A DNA stretch of 64,000 nt from NCBI GenBank assembly GCA_000434735.1, contig FR881190.1, positions 12,324-76,323 of the forward strand. Reading direction: 5' to 3'. This DNA comes from Bacteroides sp. CAG:530. GTDB lineage: Bacteria > Bacteroidota > Bacteroidia > Bacteroidales > Bacteroidaceae. Under the pieces are notes generated by a model. The model had not been told where the DNA came from. It was given only the letters and a program-made list of their open reading frames with translations, and did no database searches. Positions 1-8,692 of the stretch are shown here, piece after piece (position 1 is the stretch's first letter; each line of letters starts with the position of its first letter). The translations under genes and the position numbers were made by a program.

Positions 1-2
1 GT

Positions 3-1142
3 CGTGTAGAAGAAGGTATCTACGATCCAGAAGAATATAAGAAAGCTATGGCTTGGACCGAAAAGTATTGCATCTGCAATGAGGGCCATGACTATAATGA
101 AGAAAAAGGAAAGGCTAAGACTCGTGCTCAGAAGGATGAGGACTGGGAATTTACTGTGAAGAATATGCTTATCATCAACGATTTGATGCACGGTAACCCC
201 AGATTGTTGGAACTTGGCTTTAAAGAAGAATCGCTCGGTCATAACGCTATCGCTGCTGGTGTGCAGGGTCAGCGTCAGTGGACTGACTACAAGCCTAACT
301 TTGACTTCCCCGAATCATTGATGTGTACTTCGTTCGACTGGAACGGCGTGCGCGAAGCTAACGTGTTGGCTACAGAAAACGACTCACTGAACGGTGTTGC
401 CATGTTGTTCGGTCATTTGCTGACTAACAGAGGCGTTATGTTCTCTGATATCCGTACATACTGGAGCCCCGAAGCTGTGAAACGCGTTACCGGAAAAGAA
501 GCTACCGGTATGGCAGCAGGCGGATTTATCCACCTCATCAACTCTGGAGCTACTACCCTCGATGCTACAGGCGCTATGACCGACGCCGAAGGTAAGCCGA
601 CAATGAAACAGCCGTGGGATATCACAGACGAAGATGTAGAAAAATGCTTGAAAGAAACTACTTGGTATCCAGCCGACAGAGACTACTTCCGTGGCGGAGG
701 CTACTCTTCTAACTTCTTGTCGAAAGGTGGAATGCCTGTTACCATGATGCGTGTAAATATCGTTAAGAACTTAGGCCCTGTTATTCAGTTGGCAGAAGGT
801 TGGACTGTAGATTTGGATCCTGAAATTCACGATGTATTGAATCGCCGTACAGACAAGACATGGCCTACCACTTGGTTCGTGCCTCGTCTCGATCCGAAAC
901 ACGATGCGTTTAAGGATGTTTATTCAGTAATGAATAACTGGGGTGCTAACCACGGAGCTATCGCTTACGGACATATTGGTGCCGATATCATTACATTGGC
1001 TTCTATCCTCCGTATTCCGGTATGTATGCATAATGTTTCAGACGAAGAAATCTTCCGTCCGGCAGCATGGAACGCATTCGGTATGGATAAAGAAGGTGCC
1101 GACTACAGAGCTTGTACAACTTATGGTCCGATGTATAAATAA
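3..1142 (+). CDS. fucI: L-fucose isomerase, 3' part (start lies before the window)
   Basis: The frame is already open at base 3 and gives about 379 C-terminal residues; family members are near 590 aa, so roughly the first third is missing. The protein converts L-fucose to L-fuculose in the cytoplasm, the first step of fucose catabolism, using a divalent metal. Family-typical stretches are visible: FDWNGVREANVLATENDSLN, a VMFSDIRTYWSPEAV segment, FIHLINSGATTLD, and a C-terminal NWGANHGAIAYGHIGAD stretch. Nine bases separate its stop from fucA, and fuculokinase and permease genes follow on the same strand, so this is the head of a fuc operon. The identification rests on whole-protein similarity and on the operon. 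Confidence 0.96.
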   Translation, partial: RVEEGIYDPEEYKKAMAWTEKYCICNEGHDYNEEKGKAKTRAQKDEDWEFTVKNMLIINDLMHGNPRLLELGFKEESLGHNAIAAGVQGQRQWTDYKPNFDFPESLMCTSFDWNGVREANVLATENDSLNGVAMLFGHLLTNRGVMFSDIRTYWSPEAVKRVTGKEATGMAAGGFIHLINSGATTLDATGAMTDAEGKPTMKQPWDITDEDVEKCLKETTWYPADRDYFRGGGYSSNFLSKGGMPVTMMRVNIVKNLGPVIQLAEGWTVDLDPEIHDVLNRRTDKTWPTTWFVPRLDPKHDAFKDVYSVMNNWGANHGAIAYGHIGADIITLASILRIPVCMHNVSDEEIFRPAAWNAFGMDKEGADYRACTTYGPMYK

Positions 1143-1151
1143 AGAATAGCC

Positions 1152-1790
1152 ATGATTACAAAAGAACAAATAGCAGAATTCGTGGCTCAGAGCCATCGTG
1201 TAGGTGATGCAGGTTTAACAATTTGCAGTAGCGGTAATATGTCTTGGCGCATTGGCGACGAGGTATTGATGTCGGGCACTGGTTCATGGGTTCCAAACCT
1301 TACTCCCGAAAAGGTGTCTATCTTGAAACTTGAGTCGGGCGAAGTTTTGAATGGTGTTAAGCCTTCTATGGAACACGGCTTTCACTTGGGCGTGCTGCGT
1401 GAGCGTCCCGACGCTAATGTAGTGCTTCATTTCCAGTCGCCTTATGCTACAGCAGTAGCTTGCATGAAGAAGTTGCCTACCGATTTCAATGTTACAGCAG
1501 AAGTTCCTTGCCATGTAGGTCGTGAAATTCCTGTAGTTCCTTACTATCGTCCGGGTTCTCCAGAGTTGGCTCAGGCTACCATCGAAGCACTGAAAGAGCA
1601 TAACTCTGCTTTGATGCTGAAGCACGGACAAGTGGTATGCGGAGCTACCTTCGACCAAGCATTCGAGCGCGCCATGTTCTTCGAAATGGCATGTCGTATC
1701 ATAGTGCTTAGCGGAGGCGAGTATAACACATTTACCGCTCAAGAGATAGAAGATTTAGATACTTATATATTAGGAAAGAAAACCAAGTGA
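1152..1790 (+). CDS. fucA: L-fuculose-1-phosphate aldolase (class II aldolase family)
   Basis: This 212-aa cytoplasmic enzyme cleaves L-fuculose 1-phosphate to dihydroxyacetone phosphate and L-lactaldehyde. The length suits the family. The glycine-rich SSGNMSWR loop and the PSMEHGFHLGVL segment carrying the catalytic glutamate are present, as is the later KHG histidine. At the HxH zinc-ligand pair of the E. coli enzyme the sequence here reads HFQ, so the second histidine is a glutamine. The fuculokinase start codon overlaps its stop by four bases (GTGA), which indicates translational coupling. Its place between fucI and the kinase makes the assignment firm despite the ligand change. Confidence 0.92.
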   Translation: MITKEQIAEFVAQSHRVGDAGLTICSSGNMSWRIGDEVLMSGTGSWVPNLTPEKVSILKLESGEVLNGVKPSMEHGFHLGVLRERPDANVVLHFQSPYATAVACMKKLPTDFNVTAEVPCHVGREIPVVPYYRPGSPELAQATIEALKEHNSALMLKHGQVVCGATFDQAFERAMFFEMACRIIVLSGGEYNTFTAQEIEDLDTYILGKKTK

Positions 1791-3178
1791 CGCATACGTA
1801 TATTGCAGTCGACTTTGGAGCAGGAAGCGGCCGTGTGATGGCTGGTTCCTGCTACAAAGGGACTATCAAGTTAGAAGAAATCCATCGCTTCTCTAATCGT
1901 CAGATTCGGGTAGGGAAGCACGTGTATTGGGATTTCCCGGCTTTGTTTCAGGACATGAAAGACGGACTGCGCAAGGCGGTGGCAAAAGGCTATTCCATTA
2001 AAAGTATCGGCATAGATACGTGGGGAGTGGACTTCGGCTTTATAGACAAGAAAGGGAATCTTTTGGGAAACCCTATCTGCTATCGCGACTCTTATACTGA
2101 TGGCATGACCGACGAAGTATTCAGCCGGATAGATATATCTAAGCATTATACCGAAAGCGGCACTCAGGTGATGGGTATCAATACGCTGTTCCAATTGTGC
2201 AGCATGAAGAAAGAGGAGTATTCACCGTTGGCTATGGCCGACAAACTGCTCTTTATGCCCGACTTGTTCAGCTATTTCCTTACGGGGACTGCCAACAATG
2301 AGTATTGCATCGCCTCTACTTCTGAACTGCTCGACGCACGCAAGCGTGATTGGAACCGTGAACTGATACGTACGTTGGGCTTGCCCGAACATCTGTTTGG
2401 CGATATTGTGATGCCCGGCACTTCGAGAGGCTTCGTAAAACCGGAGATACTGGAAGAGATAGGTGCTACGGAACCTATTGAGGTGATAGCGGTGGCATCG
2501 CACGATACGGCGAGTGCAGTGTTCGCTACTCCGTTGTTGGCGAAAGAACGCGGCCGTCAGGCATTCCTCAGTTCGGGTACATGGTCATTGCTCGGTGTTG
2601 AGGCAGAACAGCCCATACTTACAGAGCAGGCCCGCTTGGCACAATTCACAAACGAAGGTGGGGTAGGAGGAAAGATTCGTTTCCTTCAGAACATTACCGG
2701 ATTGTGGATATTGCAGCGACTTATGGCTGAGTGGAAAGAGCAGGGAGCCAATGTAGAATACGACTATCTATTGCCCGAAGCGGAGAAATCTACCATAGAT
2801 TCTTACATCAATGTAGACGATGAGGCATTTCAGAACCCTGTGAGCATGGTAAAGGCTATAGCCGAATCGTGCAGAAAGCAAGGTGTAACAGTGCCAGTAT
2901 CGCAAGGCGACTATGTGCGTTGCGCATTGCAGTCGCTTGCTCGCAGGTATAAAGAAGCAATCAACCTTTTGAATACCTTGCTATCTCAGCCAGTAGAGCA
3001 GATTGTCGTGATAGGCGGAGGTGGACGAAACAAACTTCTGAACCGACTTACTGCCGAAGCCACAGGAATACCTGTAGGTACGGGGCCCGTAGAAGCTACT
3101 GCTCTCGGTAACGTGCTGGTGCAGGCTATTGCTCAGGGCGAAGTGGCAAGTCGTGACGAGATGACATTCTGTAACTAA
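1787..3178 (+). CDS. fucK: L-fuculokinase of the FGGY family (rhamnulokinase-like)
   Basis: This 463-aa FGGY-type sugar kinase starts at a GTG that overlaps the fucA stop. The N-terminal AVDFGAGSGRVM phosphate-binding loop, the SIGIDTWGVDFGF segment, ASHDTASAVFATP and the C-terminal VVIGGGGRNKLLN adenosine motif are all visible. By sequence it resembles RhaB-type rhamnulokinases, but its position between fuculose-phosphate aldolase and fucose permease implies that it phosphorylates L-fuculose. The function is inferred from context; the kinase fold is seen directly. It acts in the cytoplasm, and a 7-bp spacer leads to fucP. Confidence 0.9.
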   Translation: MTHTYIAVDFGAGSGRVMAGSCYKGTIKLEEIHRFSNRQIRVGKHVYWDFPALFQDMKDGLRKAVAKGYSIKSIGIDTWGVDFGFIDKKGNLLGNPICYRDSYTDGMTDEVFSRIDISKHYTESGTQVMGINTLFQLCSMKKEEYSPLAMADKLLFMPDLFSYFLTGTANNEYCIASTSELLDARKRDWNRELIRTLGLPEHLFGDIVMPGTSRGFVKPEILEEIGATEPIEVIAVASHDTASAVFATPLLAKERGRQAFLSSGTWSLLGVEAEQPILTEQARLAQFTNEGGVGGKIRFLQNITGLWILQRLMAEWKEQGANVEYDYLLPEAEKSTIDSYINVDDEAFQNPVSMVKAIAESCRKQGVTVPVSQGDYVRCALQSLARRYKEAINLLNTLLSQPVEQIVVIGGGGRNKLLNRLTAEATGIPVGTGPVEATALGNVLVQAIAQGEVASRDEMTFCN

Positions 3179-3185
3179 TTCATTA

Positions 3186-4520
3186 ATGCTTAATCTTATG
3201 AAAAATACAAAGAAACCGTCCATATTGTGCAAAGACGGAGTCTGCTATATTCTGCCGTTTATCTTGATAACAAGCTGTTTTGCACTGTGGGGATTCGCCA
3301 ACGATATCACCAATCCTATGGTGAAGGCTTTCTCTAAGATATTCCGTATGACTGTAGCCGAGGGTACTTTGGTGCAAGTGGCATTTTACGGTGGTTACTT
3401 TGCCATGGCTTTCCCTGCCGCTATGTTCATCCGTAAGTATACGTACAAGGCTGGCGTATTGTTGGGCTTGGGACTGTATGCCATCGGTGCATTCTTGTTC
3501 TTCCCTGCTATGCTGACCGGAAGTTACGCACCGTTTTTGTTGGCTTACTTCATCCTTACGTGCGGACTTTCTTTCTTGGAGACCAGTTCTAACCCGTACA
3601 TCCTTTCTATGGGAACGGAAGAAACGGCTACTCGCCGACTCAACTTGGCGCAGTCGTTCAACCCGATGGGTTCATTGCTTGGTATGTATGTAGCGATGAA
3701 TTTCATTCAGAACCGCTTGCATCCCATGGATACGTTAGAACGCAGCAAGCTGACACAAGAAGAGTTCGAAGCTATTCGCGATTCCGACTTGATGGTGCTG
3801 ATAGAACCGTATCTGATAATAGGTATCGTCATAGTATTGATGATGGTGATTATCCGTCTTACCAAGATGCCTAAGAGCGGCGACGTAAACAAGAATATCG
3901 ATTTCATTCCTACCTTGAAGCGTATATTCTCTAAGCCAAACTATCGCGAAGGAGTCATCGCACAATTCTTCTATGTAGGCGTGCAGATTATGTGCTGGAC
4001 ATTCATCATTCAGTACGGAACTCGCTTGTTTATGGCGGAGGGTATGGCGGAACAAGAAGCCGAAGTGCTTTCGCAGAAGTATAACATAGTAGCTATGGTG
4101 ATATTCTGCATCAGTCGCTTTGTGTGCACCTTTATGCTTCGCTTCATCAATCCGGGTATGCTGTTGAAGATACTCGCCATTGCCGGAGCCTGCTTTACTA
4201 TGGGCGTTATATTCTTCCAGAATATTTTGGGACTCTACTGCCTTGTTGCCGTATCGGCATGTATGTCGCTCATGTTCCCTACTATCTACGGTATAGCGTT
4301 GAACAAGCTTGGCGACGATGCCAAATTCGGTGCTGCCGGACTGATTATGGCTATCCTTGGCGGTTCGGTGTTGCCTCCTCTTCAGGCATCTATCATCGAC
4401 ATGCACACAGTGTTTGGTATGCCTGCCGTGAACGTATCGTTCGTTTTGCCATTTATCTGCTTCATCGTGATTATTATATACGGACATCGTTCTTACGCTC
4501 GCAGCAAGATGCTGAAGTAA
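3186..4520 (+). CDS. fucP: L-fucose:H+ symporter FucP (major facilitator superfamily)
   Basis: This 444-aa inner-membrane protein has about twelve hydrophobic segments. It carries the FucP-family sequence near its start (LITSCFALWGFANDITNPMV) and the LSFLETSSNPYI stretch with a conserved acidic residue in a transmembrane helix. It imports L-fucose for the three enzymes encoded upstream. Two in-frame ATGs are possible, 3186 and 3198. The second gives MKNTKKPS and may be the true start, since neither has a clear ribosome binding site. It closes the fuc operon, and a strong intrinsic terminator follows. Confidence 0.95.
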   Translation: MLNLMKNTKKPSILCKDGVCYILPFILITSCFALWGFANDITNPMVKAFSKIFRMTVAEGTLVQVAFYGGYFAMAFPAAMFIRKYTYKAGVLLGLGLYAIGAFLFFPAMLTGSYAPFLLAYFILTCGLSFLETSSNPYILSMGTEETATRRLNLAQSFNPMGSLLGMYVAMNFIQNRLHPMDTLERSKLTQEEFEAIRDSDLMVLIEPYLIIGIVIVLMMVIIRLTKMPKSGDVNKNIDFIPTLKRIFSKPNYREGVIAQFFYVGVQIMCWTFIIQYGTRLFMAEGMAEQEAEVLSQKYNIVAMVIFCISRFVCTFMLRFINPGMLLKILAIAGACFTMGVIFFQNILGLYCLVAVSACMSLMFPTIYGIALNKLGDDAKFGAAGLIMAILGGSVLPPLQASIIDMHTVFGMPAVNVSFVLPFICFIVIIIYGHRSYARSKMLK

Positions 4521-4557
4521 TACTGTTCCATTTAAGGAATTGACAGATTAATAAGTG

Positions 4558-4590
4558 GCCCTATTTTTGCGAAAAAAATAGGGCTTTTAT
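4558..4590 (+). terminator. Intrinsic terminator of the fuc operon
   Basis: GCCCTATTTTT pairs with AAAAAATAGGGC around a GCG loop and is followed by a T-rich run. It lies 38 bp after the fucP stop. The stem happens to contain a -7-like TATTTTTG, but the real promoter for the next gene is probably the copy at 4612. Confidence 0.85.
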
Positions 4591-4619
4591 TTTGCGAGTA
4601 CGATAAAATGCTATTTTTG
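4591..4619 (+). promoter_or_regulatory. Bacteroidetes-type promoter ahead of the 4664 lipoprotein gene
   Basis: A TTTG at 4591-4594 and a TATTTTTG at 4612-4619 match the -33/-7 consensus with a 17-base gap, about 45 bp upstream of the start codon. Confidence 0.6.
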
Positions 4620-4663
4620 CATCTTAGTAGAAGATATACAAATACATATAAATTCATATTAAG

Positions 4664-5527
4664 ATGAAGAAGAACAAACTTTTGTTTTTGGCATCGTTGC
4701 AGATGCTACTCAGCGTAAGCCTTACGGCTTGTTATGATGATAAGGCTGACATCGCATTCTATTCGGGCGATCAGTTGATTGATCAGGTAGGTACATGTAC
4801 TAACTTTGTATCATCGGTTACTATTTACACTAACTCTTCAAGCACGACTGAAAATTTAGGTATCGCTTACGGAAAGGGCGGTTACCAAGCATTGTCTTCG
4901 GATGCTGAAGTGGTAAAGGTAGCTATAGAAGGCGACCGTTTACTTCTTACGGCAGGCGGCAAGAGCGGCAAAGCCACTGTAACATTGACAGACGAGAAAG
5001 GCAATCAGGCCCTGTTGCCGGTTACTTGCGGAACTGGTGCGAAAGAAATTAGATGCACCAAGCAGACAGGTGTATTGCCAATTAAAGATGGACAGGTGCA
5101 GTCCGACATAAAAGAGTCGGTAGCCCAGGCAATGCAAAACTATGCACCTATGACAGCAGGCGGCAAGTACGTACTTATCCTTAAAGATATGAGTGATATA
5201 GAAAAAGGCGGTAGACTCTTGGTTTATAAAGACGCGCAAGCATCCGCTGTAGAAGGAACTTTCGAGTACTCGCTTGTTGAAGAAGGAAATAGAGTCACAC
5301 CTCGTTTTACATTCACTTATAACGGAGATACTCATGTGTTAAGAATACCGAAATCAGGAGAAATTTCCACCGATTCTCGTTCGATTGCTATAATACCATT
5401 CACTTTTCAAGAAAATATAACCTCTCAGTTTAAGGAGCAGAATCCAGAGTTCACTTTACCCGATGGCGTAGAAGTATATTATCTGATTACTGCTATTATA
5501 AAGAATGAAATTATAGAGATTCAGTAA
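4664..5527 (+). CDS. Uncharacterised lipoprotein
   Basis: This 287-aa protein has a type II signal peptide: basic MKKNK, a hydrophobic core, then the lipobox LTAC with Cys23. The mature part is rich in short beta strands, and the first third (NLGIAYGKGGYQALSSDAEV, then VTLTDEKGNQALLPVTC) resembles a small Ig-like domain with alternating Val/Thr. No enzyme motif is visible. It stands alone between the fuc operon terminator and a bidirectional terminator shared with the convergent peptidase gene. A surface-exposed or outer-membrane location is likely for a Bacteroides lipoprotein, but I do not recognise the family. Confidence 0.75.
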   Translation: MKKNKLLFLASLQMLLSVSLTACYDDKADIAFYSGDQLIDQVGTCTNFVSSVTIYTNSSSTTENLGIAYGKGGYQALSSDAEVVKVAIEGDRLLLTAGGKSGKATVTLTDEKGNQALLPVTCGTGAKEIRCTKQTGVLPIKDGQVQSDIKESVAQAMQNYAPMTAGGKYVLILKDMSDIEKGGRLLVYKDAQASAVEGTFEYSLVEEGNRVTPRFTFTYNGDTHVLRIPKSGEISTDSRSIAIIPFTFQENITSQFKEQNPEFTLPDGVEVYYLITAIIKNEIIEIQ

Positions 5528-5557
5528 AATAACCATCCGCATGGTGAATATATAAAC

Positions 5558-5604
5558 AAAAAATCGTCTTCACAATCATTAAAAGATTATGAAGACGATT
5601 TTTT
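5558..5604. terminator. Bidirectional terminator between convergent genes
   Basis: AAAAAATCGTCTTCA at 5558 pairs with TGAAGACGATTTTTT, with a further CAATC/GATTA inner pairing. A-runs and T-runs on both sides let it serve the lipoprotein gene (+) and the peptidase gene (-). Confidence 0.85.
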
Positions 5605-5627
5605 AATAGCCATGTATGTAATGTGAT

Positions 5628-6845
5628 TTACTTCATCAACTCACTCCATCCAGCAGCATTATACCATTTTACTGATGGATAATAACTATCCCATTCGTCT
5701 TGAATGCCTCGTCCGGGGAAGTACATGCCAATGCCACTGAATATATCTTTATCGGGTACTACATTATAATACGCACGCTCAAGACAAGTCTTGTAAACTA
5801 TAGCCTTATCTAATGCCGTTTGATAATCAAGCAGGTTAAGTTGCTTAATGAAGTCGCCCATATCGAATGAAAAGTATAGGAAGTCATTATAATTAGTTAC
5901 AGCGCCATATTGCTGTACGCTTTCATAATCAAACTCTGCCAGTAAATCAGCATTTTCCATTAGCTGAGCCTTCGTCGCTGCGGCAAGCTGTTCCATCTGC
6001 GAGCAGTCTACTACCGCATAAGTACCCCACGTGTTTTCGCTTTTATTAAAGTTGATTGTTTCATCGCACACATATTGGTAATTAATCTCCTTATCATATA
6101 GCTTAGAGAAGAACTTATGATACGGGAATCCGTCTGCCGGACTCTCCATTACCGATGCTATACAATAATGAGTAGCGTCTTTCAGTTCGTAGCATACCTC
6201 GGCGGTACCCATCATGCAAGCGTCGAAGAGAATGAAATCCACGTTCTTGGCGGGAAAGCTATTTTGTATAGCCGAAGCCATTTCTGGAAGATTGATTTCG
6301 TAACTGCCGTCTACTCCAAACGATCGGGTTGAGACTGTTTTCGTAGCAGGCATCCAGCTTGAGGCATGCGATGCGAATATCAGTCCGTAGCTTTTTGATG
6401 GAGCGATGGTGCGCATCTTCTCAAAGTTGGCTTTCATCACAGCCGGGTCGGTAGATATTCCGCTTACGGCTTCTGTTACTTCCGCTTGACTGAAAATGTT
6501 TTTTCTTGTCAAGTTGCTCCCCGTAAGAATAGGTTCTCCGTTTATTTTCCCTCTTCCGTCTGTCTGGTATTTCAGAATCTCCGGCTTCTTGATATATGTA
6601 TTTGAACTTTTTCCCTTATAATATATTAATAAGGTACATGTGTCTTTAACCTCCGATAAACCCTGATACATCCATTCCACGTTATTCATGATGTCTTCGT
6701 CGAGGTTGTTGTTGGCAACCATGTACGCCATTATCACTCTCTTCGATGATGTGTTTGGAGTAGGTTCGGGCACTTCATTTTTAGAGCATCCCACCATTGT
6801 AAGTAAGAAGCCGATGAAAAACAGTATTCTTTGAGGTATTGCCAT
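5628..6845 (-). CDS. Clostripain-family (C11) cysteine peptidase lipoprotein
   Basis: This 405-aa lipoprotein has signal peptide MAIPQRILFFIGFLLTMVGC and lipobox MVGC. Family C11 features follow: KRVIMAYMVANNNLDEDIMNN near residue 35, LIFASHASSW with the catalytic His near residue 160, and ILFDACMMGTAEV with the catalytic Cys near residue 208. Relatives cleave after basic residues and are secreted; this one would sit in the outer membrane or on the cell surface. The gene for a small secreted protein lies 12 bp upstream on the same strand, so the two are probably co-transcribed. Substrate is unknown. The His/Cys pair appears intact, so activity is plausible. Confidence 0.9.
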   Translation of the reverse strand: MAIPQRILFFIGFLLTMVGCSKNEVPEPTPNTSSKRVIMAYMVANNNLDEDIMNNVEWMYQGLSEVKDTCTLLIYYKGKSSNTYIKKPEILKYQTDGRGKINGEPILTGSNLTRKNIFSQAEVTEAVSGISTDPAVMKANFEKMRTIAPSKSYGLIFASHASSWMPATKTVSTRSFGVDGSYEINLPEMASAIQNSFPAKNVDFILFDACMMGTAEVCYELKDATHYCIASVMESPADGFPYHKFFSKLYDKEINYQYVCDETINFNKSENTWGTYAVVDCSQMEQLAAATKAQLMENADLLAEFDYESVQQYGAVTNYNDFLYFSFDMGDFIKQLNLLDYQTALDKAIVYKTCLERAYYNVVPDKDIFSGIGMYFPGRGIQDEWDSYYPSVKWYNAAGWSELMK

Positions 6846-6857
6846 AAATGTTGTATG

Positions 6858-7265
6858 TTATTCGAAATCAGGTTTCTCGAACTTGAAATCCGGATTTATA
6901 TCGCACACCAGCACGGATTTGTTTTTCTGATATTTCAGTTTCATTTTGCTGACTTCCTTTTGCAGCTTTTTCTTTTTCTGGTTATAGTATACAAAGCAAG
7001 TACGGTTCTTTCCGTCGAGGTTATGCTCTATGTAATCTTTAAGCTGAATGCTGTACATAGATCTATCTTGCAATAGTCCGTTGGGTCCAACAGCGGCACT
7101 GTCTACATACTGTATGTCGGTAAAGTAAACCAACGAATCAGTAAACGAAGCTGAAACGCCGGTCATGTACACTCCATATTTGTTTTTGTCTTTCGGCTTT
7201 TTGGCAATAGCCGGAACGATAACTGATACTGCCAATGCGAGGCAGAGTAATTTGATATATTTCAT
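6858..7265 (-). CDS. Small secreted protein of unknown function
   Basis: Starting at the ATG at 7265 gives 135 aa with a cleavable signal peptide (MKYIKLLCLALAVSVIVPAIA). A longer reading to 7316 adds 17 residues ahead of the signal and is unlikely. The mature protein is basic and contains a lysine-rich YYNQKKKKLQKEVSKMKLKY helix. Its SFTDSLVYFTDIQYVDSA segment suggests a compact alpha/beta fold. It sits 12 bp upstream of the C11 peptidase gene and may be its chaperone, inhibitor or substrate, but that is inference from adjacency only. Confidence 0.75.
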   Translation of the reverse strand: MKYIKLLCLALAVSVIVPAIAKKPKDKNKYGVYMTGVSASFTDSLVYFTDIQYVDSAAVGPNGLLQDRSMYSIQLKDYIEHNLDGKNRTCFVYYNQKKKKLQKEVSKMKLKYQKNKSVLVCDINPDFKFEKPDFE

Positions 7266-7356
7266 GTCTAATTTATTGTTTCGTATAAATGTGTGCGTTA
7301 ATAGGGCGCTTGGCAAATCAGTTTTGATGCAATGCCCGTGTGCAACCTATCTTTTG

Positions 7357-7364
7357 CAAAAATA
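7357..7364 (-). promoter_or_regulatory. -7 element for the secreted protein/C11 peptidase operon
   Basis: TATTTTTG on the minus strand matches TAnnTTTG, about 92 bp upstream of the start at 7265. No convincing -33 TTTG is visible. Confidence 0.45.
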
Positions 7365-7455
7365 GATAATTTGCATGAACCTTAAAAGGAGGTGACTTAA
7401 AATTAACAAACAAAAATAAAGGTGTAATCAAGGTGCAAATGGTATATAAAGAAAA

Positions 7456-7515
7456 AGACTGCGTAGAAAGGTCAATTTCTCCCGACGGAGTAGCTTTCTA
7501 TACAGTCTTCTTTTT
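7456..7515 (-). terminator. Terminator downstream of the primary sigma factor gene
   Basis: AGACTG(C)GTAGAAAG at 7456-7470 pairs with CTTTCTATACAGTCT at 7494-7508. On the minus strand the stem ends in TCTTTTTC. It lies just past the sigma gene stop at 7538. The other side also has a T-run, so it may work in both directions. Confidence 0.7.
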
Positions 7516-7537
7516 TTCGGAAACGTACCTTGTCTTA

Positions 7538-8398
7538 TTACCCTAAATAAGACTTGAGCAGCTTGCTACGCGAATTTTGTCTAAGTCGGCGTATAGCTTT
7601 TTCTTTAATCTGGCGCACACGTTCACGGGTCAGCCCGAATTTGTCGCCAATTTCTTCCAATGTCATTTCTTGCGTGTTAATACCGAAAAACATCTGGATG
7701 ATATCCTTTTCTCTTTCGGTCAGCGTAGAAAGTGCTCGGTCGATTTCCTTCGAAAGTGATTCATTAACCAGAGAACGGTCGGCCATAGGAGAGTCGTCGT
7801 TTACGAGTACATCCAGCAAACTGTTGTCTTCACCTTCCACAAAAGGTGCGTCTACAGAAATGTGGCGTCCTGAAACTTTCATGGTATCCGAAATCTTGTC
7901 TACCGGAATTTCCAGTTCGTCTGCCAGTTCTTCGGGCGACGGGCGGCGTTCGTTTTCTTGCTCAAACTTAGAGAATGCCTTACTGATTTTGTTCAGTGAG
8001 CCTACCTGGTTGAGCGGCAAGCGTACGATACGCGACTGCTCTGCCAAGGCTTGAAGAATAGATTGACGAATCCACCATACTGCGTAACTGATGAATTTGA
8101 AACCACGGGTTTCGTCAAACTTCTCCGCTGCCTTTATCAGTCCCAGATTTCCTTCGTTAATCAAGTCAGGAAGACTCAATCCCTGGTTCTGGTACTGCTT
8201 GGCTACTGATACTACAAATCGTAGATTGGCACGTGTAAGTTTCTCTAACGCTGCACGGTCGCCTTTACGGATGCGCTGAGCGAGTTCTACCTCTTCTTCT
8301 ACTGTAATCAAGTCTTCACGACCGATTTCCTGCAAATACTTGTCAAGAGAAGCACTCTCTCGGTTAGTGATACTTTTGGTAATCTTTAGTTGTCTCAT
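7538..8398 (-). CDS. rpoD: Primary (housekeeping) RNA polymerase sigma factor
   Basis: This 286-aa sigma-70 protein is of the short Bacteroidetes form, lacking the large N-terminal region 1.1. Visible parts are region 1.2/2 (SLDKYLQEIGREDLITVEEE), region 2.1-2.4 with KFISYAVWWIRQSILQAL, region 3 (RRPSPEELADELEIPVDKIS) and region 4.2 helix-turn-helix (MTLEEIGDKFGLTRERVRQIKEKAIRRL). It directs core RNA polymerase to promoters of the TTTG/TAnnTTTG type, which are seen throughout the window. It appears monocistronic, with its own terminator downstream and a -7 box upstream. Confidence 0.96.
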   Translation of the reverse strand: MRQLKITKSITNRESASLDKYLQEIGREDLITVEEEVELAQRIRKGDRAALEKLTRANLRFVVSVAKQYQNQGLSLPDLINEGNLGLIKAAEKFDETRGFKFISYAVWWIRQSILQALAEQSRIVRLPLNQVGSLNKISKAFSKFEQENERRPSPEELADELEIPVDKISDTMKVSGRHISVDAPFVEGEDNSLLDVLVNDDSPMADRSLVNESLSKEIDRALSTLTEREKDIIQMFFGINTQEMTLEEIGDKFGLTRERVRQIKEKAIRRLRQNSRSKLLKSYLG

Positions 8399-8421
8399 TA
8401 TGTGTATATCGATATATCGTG

Positions 8422-8429
8422 CAAAGTTA
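8422..8429 (-). promoter_or_regulatory. -7 element ahead of rpoD
   Basis: TAACTTTG on the minus strand matches TAnnTTTG and lies 24-31 bp upstream of the rpoD start. No clear TTTG is found at the expected -33 position. Confidence 0.45.
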
Positions 8430-8587
8430 TAATTAAAATGGATATAATAGGTATGGATTAAGAAAGATTAAGCATTAATTCGTCATTTTTTTATAACCTA
8501 TAGCGTGAAATTATGGTAGTATGCCGATGAAGTTTATATAGTTTTAGTATAAATTTAAGAATATGTTTGTGGTTTTTGCTCGTGTAA

Positions 8588-8621
8588 TTGTTGTTTTTAT
8601 GTTTTAGAACAAATATCTTTG
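8588..8621 (+). promoter_or_regulatory. Promoter of the nagB operon
   Basis: TTGTTGT at 8588-8594 and TATCTTTG at 8614-8621 match the -33/-7 pattern with a gap of about 19-20 bases. The expected start site is near 8628, leaving a leader of about 65 nt before nagB. Confidence 0.65.
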
Positions 8622-8692
8622 CAAAATAACCTAAGGAAGCCATGCTAAACCTTTGGCATTGAATGAATCATTAATTTAAAATATTAAAAACT

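Noticed and set aside
3735..4487. 250-aa open frame on the minus strand
   Set aside because: Antisense to fucP; no promoter, no family likeness.
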